The position numbers and the translations under genes are program-made. This document shows, in pieces, positions 60,419 through 64,000 of a DNA stretch of 64,000 nt. Position 1 is the stretch's first letter, and each line of letters opens with the position of its first letter. The notes beneath the pieces are model-generated. The model saw only the letters and a program-made list of their open reading frames with translations, was not told the origin of the DNA and ran no database searches. Origin of the DNA: Bordetella sp. 02P26C-1 (GTDB lineage: Bacteria; Pseudomonadota; Gammaproteobacteria; Burkholderiales; Burkholderiaceae_B); assembly GCF_009763255.1 (NCBI RefSeq), contig NZ_WSJB01000002.1:62001-126000 (forward strand). Direction: 5' to 3'.

Positions 60419-62536
60419 GTGAATAATCCATCTGCAACGACTCCATCACGGCGCCTGCGTATTGCAGTTGATATCGGGGGAACCTTTACGGACGGCGTGG
60501 CCACGCGCGAGTCCGATGGCCGCATCTGGGTCGGCAAAACGCTGACCACGCCAGATGATCCGGGCGTCGCCGTGTCTACCGTCATCCAAGACCTGCTGGT
60601 ACAGGCCGAAGCCAGTGTGGGCGGCGTGGTGCTGGACGAGGTCGTCCATGGCACGACCCTGGTGACCAATACCCTGATCGAGCGCAAGGGTGTCGAGACG
60701 GCATTGGTGACCACGCAAGGGATGCGCGATGTGCTCGATATCGGACGCGAGTGGCGATACGACCTATATGATCTCGAGCTCGCCTTGCCCCAGCCTTTGA
60801 TCGCGTCCGATAAGCGTATCGAGGTGTCCGAACGGCTCGCCGCCTCGGGCGAGGCAGTTGTGGCCCTCACCGAGGAAGAGTTGCAACGCGTGGTCGAAGC
60901 GGTGCGCGGTCTCGGTGTGCGATCGGTGGCGGTGTCGTTGCTGCATTCCTACTTGAATGACGAGCACGAACGTCGCATCGGGACTGCCTTGCAGGCCGCA
61001 TTGCCCGAGGTCGAGGTATCGCTGTCTGCCGACCTGGCCCGTGAGCTCAAGGAGTTCGAGCGTACCTCCACCGCCGCCGCCAGTGCCTACGTCAAACCGG
61101 TCGTGGCCGAATACCTGCGCGAACTGGAAAACCGCATCGACGAACTGACCCCGGACATCCCACTAAGAATCATGGTGTCCAGCGGCGGTTTCACCTCGGC
61201 GCGCAACGCCGCGCACACGCCGATATTCCTGCTCGAATCCGGGCCGGCCGCGGGCGTGTTGTCCGCATTGAACACGGCCAAGGCACACGATGTGCAGCGC
61301 GTGCTGGCCTTCGATATGGGCGGCACGACCGCGAAGGCTTGCGTCGTGGCCGATGGCGAAGCGCCGGTGGCCTACAGTTTCGAATGCGCGCGGGTGCATC
61401 GGTTCAAGCGCGGATCGGGTCTGCCGATCCTGATTCCGAGTATCGATCTGATCGAGATTGGTGCTGGTGGAGGGTCCATCGCCCACGTGAACCGGATGGG
61501 GCTGTTGAACATCGGGCCTGAGTCGGCCGGATCGGTTCCGGGCCCGGCATGCTATGGGCTGGGCGGCACCGACATTACGGTCACCGATGCGGATCTGGTG
61601 CTCGGTTATCTGAACCCGGACAACTTCCTCGGTGGCGAGATGCAGCTGCGTAAAGACGCAGCGATGCAGGGGATGGAACGCCTGGCTAAGCAACTTGGCA
61701 TGAGCGCGCTGGACGTCGCCTGGGGCATTCACGACATGGTCAACGAGAACATGGCGAACGCCGCGCGCATCCATATCGCTGAAAAAGGCCATGATCCGCG
61801 CGACTTCACCTGCGTGGCCACGGGCGGCGCGGGGCCGGTTCACGCCGTCGAAGTCGCGCGCAAGCTACGTATGCCGCGTCTGTTGGCGTCGATCGCTGCC
61901 GGCGCCGGCTCGTGCCTCGGTATGTTGGCCGCGCCCGCGCGTGCCGACCGGTCCTGGTCGCAACCCGCGCTATTGGAAGAGGTGGACTGGCTCGACGTAG
62001 AAGAACGACTGCAGGCCATGCGTGGCGAAGCCGCCGCCGAGATGGCGGCCGCGGGCGTGCAGGCCGACGAAGTGGAGTGGGTCGTGGGCGCTGAGATGCG
62101 CTACTACGGTCAGGGCGACAACGTGTCGGTTTCCATGCCGCTGGCGCAGTTTGGCGGCGATGCCCGGCAAACCGTTCAACAAGCCTTCGAAGGCCGCTAT
62201 CGCGAACTGTACGGGCATCTGGTGCCCGGTGCGCGCCCGCAAGTGTTGACGTGGCGGCTGACCGGTAAATCGCCGGCCGAGGCGCGTACGTTCAATTGGG
62301 GCGATAGCGGCACGGTCGCCGAGGTGCCGCCAACGCAGCGCGAAATCTATCTGCCGCTGCGACGCGAGTTCGGCCTGGTGAATGTTTACAAGCGTTATGC
62401 GCTGCCGGCGGGCTCGCGCTTGACCGGTCCGCTGATCCTGGAGGAACGGGAATCGACGCTGGTCGTGCCGATTGCCGCTGACGTAGAGATTCTGCCGGAC
62501 CTGACCGTCTCGGTGACACTTAAGGAGTTCGAATAA
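60419..62536 (+). CDS. hyuA: Hydantoinase/oxoprolinase subunit A (HyuA family)
   Basis: The product has 705 residues, starting with GTG. ASKHA-type nucleotide-binding motifs appear at IAVDIGGTFTDGVA (15-28), VVHGTTLVTNTLIERKG, AFDMGGTTAKACVV and GAGGGSIAHV. The HyuA/AcxA/oxoprolinase group hydrolyses ATP to open or carboxylate cyclic amides or ketones, acting with subunit B encoded next (TAATG overlap). It may be N-methylhydantoinase, 5-oxoprolinase-like or acetone-carboxylase-like; the absence of a gamma subunit within the window leaves this open. Confidence 0.93.
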   Translation: MNNPSATTPSRRLRIAVDIGGTFTDGVATRESDGRIWVGKTLTTPDDPGVAVSTVIQDLLVQAEASVGGVVLDEVVHGTTLVTNTLIERKGVETALVTTQGMRDVLDIGREWRYDLYDLELALPQPLIASDKRIEVSERLAASGEAVVALTEEELQRVVEAVRGLGVRSVAVSLLHSYLNDEHERRIGTALQAALPEVEVSLSADLARELKEFERTSTAAASAYVKPVVAEYLRELENRIDELTPDIPLRIMVSSGGFTSARNAAHTPIFLLESGPAAGVLSALNTAKAHDVQRVLAFDMGGTTAKACVVADGEAPVAYSFECARVHRFKRGSGLPILIPSIDLIEIGAGGGSIAHVNRMGLLNIGPESAGSVPGPACYGLGGTDITVTDADLVLGYLNPDNFLGGEMQLRKDAAMQGMERLAKQLGMSALDVAWGIHDMVNENMANAARIHIAEKGHDPRDFTCVATGGAGPVHAVEVARKLRMPRLLASIAAGAGSCLGMLAAPARADRSWSQPALLEEVDWLDVEERLQAMRGEAAAEMAAAGVQADEVEWVVGAEMRYYGQGDNVSVSMPLAQFGGDARQTVQQAFEGRYRELYGHLVPGARPQVLTWRLTGKSPAEARTFNWGDSGTVAEVPPTQREIYLPLRREFGLVNVYKRYALPAGSRLTGPLILEERESTLVVPIAADVEILPDLTVSVTLKEFE

Positions 62537-64000
62537 TGCAGGCGTCCACTCAAGGTAAGCCGCAAGCGCAGGCACGCGCCACCCAATTTGATCCCATTGA
62601 GCTGGAGATCCTCTGGAAGCGGTTGATCAGTATCGTTGACGAGGCCTCCACGGCATTCGTGCGCACGTGCTTTTCGACGTTGGTGCGCGATGCGAACGAC
62701 TTCGCCGTGGTGCTGACCGACGCGACCGGCCGGTCGCTGGCGCAGTCCACGATGAGCATTCCCTCCTTCATCGGGAGCCTGCCGGCGACGGTCAAGCATT
62801 TCCTGAAGAAGTATCCCGCCGAGACGCTGCGGCCCGGCGATGTGCTGGTGACCAATGACCCCTGGATGGGGACGGGCCATATTCACGACGTCAACACCGT
62901 GATGCCGATTTTTCACCAAGGCAAGCTAGTGGCCTTCGCGGCGGTGGTGTCGCATCTGCCCGATATCGGCGGGCGTCTGCGTAGCAATGCGAACCGCGAC
63001 ATCTACGAAGAGGGCTTGCAGATTCCGATGCTCAAGCTCATGGATGCGGGTGTCGTCAATGAGACGCTGGTCACCATGATCCGCCAGAACATCCGGGTCC
63101 CTGAACAGGGTCTGGGCGATATCTGGGCGCAGGTCAGCGCCTGCCGGATGATGGAGGAACGCCTGATTCCCTTGGTGGAGTCGGTCGATATCGATGCACT
63201 GGGCGCGGCGATCCGCGAGCGTTCAGAACGGGCGATGCGCGAGGCCATCCGCGCCCTGCCGGACGGGGTGTATGAGTCAGAAGTGCATCATGACGGCTTC
63301 GAAGAGCCGATTCTGATTCGTTGCAAGCTGACTGTGCAGGGCGATACGATCGCGATCGACTATACCGGCTCGAGCCCCCAACAGCCACGCGCGGTGAACG
63401 TGGTGCCGATTTATGCCTTCGCCTATTCCGCCTACCCGATCAAGGCGCTGCTGTGCCCAGAGGTCCCCAATAACGAGGGCGGCTTCTTGCCCATCACCAC
63501 CGATGCGCCGCTGGGATCCATTTTGAATCCCACCTATCCAGCGGCCTCTGGCGGGCGCGGCGCGATCGGTCATATGTTGGCGCCCGCGATTTTCGCCGCA
63601 CTGGCGCCCATCCTACCCGAACGGGTCTGGGCCGCCGGATCGGCCAATTCGTCGGTCACCATGTTCGGCCAATACCGCAACCGGCCGTTCAATGTGGTCA
63701 ACTTCATCAACGGCGGACAGGGTGCGACGGCCAAGCGCGATGGGTTCTCTGCCATCTCGTTCCCCGCGAACCTTGGCAATACGCCGGTGGAAATGATGGA
63801 GGCGCTCGCGCCGATTCAGGTGCATCGCCGTGAGATCCGACGCGGCAGCGGCGGGCAAGGCGAGCATCGCGGCGGAGACGGCCTGACCTTCGAGTTCGAG
63901 GTCACTCAAGAGGCCTCTAACGTATCGGCCTCGTTCCTGATGACGCGGCTGAAGTTCCCGCCGCCGGGCTTGAACGGAGGCGCGGCCGGTCAACGCGGCA
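62536..64000 (+). CDS. hyuB: Hydantoinase/oxoprolinase subunit B, 3' end beyond window
   Basis: The frame opens at the ATG at 62536, overlapping the hyuA stop, and stays open for 488 codons to the right edge, so the last part is missing (family length is roughly 520-600). Motifs: FDPIELEILWKRLISIVDEA, DVLVTNDPWMGTGHIHDV, GGRLRSNANRDIYEEGLQIP, CPEVPNNEGGF and RRGSGGQGEHRGGDG, all standard for HyuB. It forms the catalytic complex with HyuA. Codon use matches its partner. Confidence 0.93.
   Translation, partial: MQASTQGKPQAQARATQFDPIELEILWKRLISIVDEASTAFVRTCFSTLVRDANDFAVVLTDATGRSLAQSTMSIPSFIGSLPATVKHFLKKYPAETLRPGDVLVTNDPWMGTGHIHDVNTVMPIFHQGKLVAFAAVVSHLPDIGGRLRSNANRDIYEEGLQIPMLKLMDAGVVNETLVTMIRQNIRVPEQGLGDIWAQVSACRMMEERLIPLVESVDIDALGAAIRERSERAMREAIRALPDGVYESEVHHDGFEEPILIRCKLTVQGDTIAIDYTGSSPQQPRAVNVVPIYAFAYSAYPIKALLCPEVPNNEGGFLPITTDAPLGSILNPTYPAASGGRGAIGHMLAPAIFAALAPILPERVWAAGSANSSVTMFGQYRNRPFNVVNFINGGQGATAKRDGFSAISFPANLGNTPVEMMEALAPIQVHRREIRRGSGGQGEHRGGDGLTFEFEVTQEASNVSASFLMTRLKFPPPGLNGGAAGQRG

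Overview
The window (GC-rich, two partial genes at its ends) reads like an accessory catabolic region of a betaproteobacterium of the Alcaligenaceae (Bordetella/Achromobacter type). The basis is the extreme density of Bug/TctC-type periplasmic solute receptors (ten in 64 kb), each beside its own LysR or FCD-GntR regulator and a few catabolic enzymes, a pattern described for Bordetella and its relatives. Placement below family level is not possible from the sequence alone. No rRNA, tRNA, CRISPR array, prophage or intact insertion sequence was seen.

Layout. 1-4.1 kb: 3' end of an RraA-like aldolase gene, then a leftward set Bug - gamma-glutamyltransferase - GntR. 4.1-8.1 kb: a decayed GNAT acetyltransferase remnant and LysR divergent from Bug - amidase. 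8.3-11.6 kb: a GFA-type zinc protein and a large ankyrin-like protein of lower GC. 11.7-15.9 kb: Bug and LysR divergent from a TauD-type dioxygenase coupled to an isocitrate-lyase/PEP-mutase-type enzyme. 16.3-20.6 kb: GntR and a leftward ThDP enzyme - SDR - Bug operon ended by a clear terminator. 21-24.8 kb: small secreted Cys-containing protein, FemAB/GNAT-like protein, an unidentified ORF, and a LysR gene broken by an in-frame TGA. 24.9-30.7 kb: Bug, then GntR - Bug - Bug - isopropylmalate/tartrate-dehydrogenase-like - amidohydrolase. 30.9-39.6 kb: GntR divergent from Ldh2-type dehydrogenase - iron alcohol dehydrogenase - aldehyde dehydrogenase - amidohydrolase, followed by TctC-TctB-TctA, the only complete tripartite transporter here. 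39.8-46.1 kb: LysR; leftward 2-hydroxyacid oxidase - crotonase - CoA-transferase; Bug; SDR. 46.2-51.9 kb: acylating acetaldehyde dehydrogenase - 4-hydroxy-2-oxovalerate aldolase - DctP receptor - amidohydrolase - SAF-domain oxidoreductase. 51.9-56.8 kb: leftward PdxA-like - IlvD/Edd dehydratase - AraD1/FAH protein with a divergent LysR. 57.1-64 kb: Bug - old-yellow-enzyme reductase, LysR, and divergent HyuA-HyuB (HyuB runs off the end).

How it works together: each cassette appears to pair an extracytoplasmic receptor for an organic (probably carboxylated) compound with enzymes that feed it into central metabolism, under a local regulator. Several divergent promoters carry clear dyad-symmetric sequences. 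The most informative is a palindrome (ATATCCGATCGGATAT and its 14-bp core) present both at the GntR/Ldh2 divergent promoter near 31.66 kb and in front of tctC at 36.5 kb, which links the enzyme operon and the TctCBA transporter as one probable regulon. Only one TctAB membrane pair serves ten Bug-type receptors, and the DctP receptor has no DctQM partner, so most receptors must borrow membrane components from elsewhere or act in sensing. Substrates cannot be assigned from sequence.
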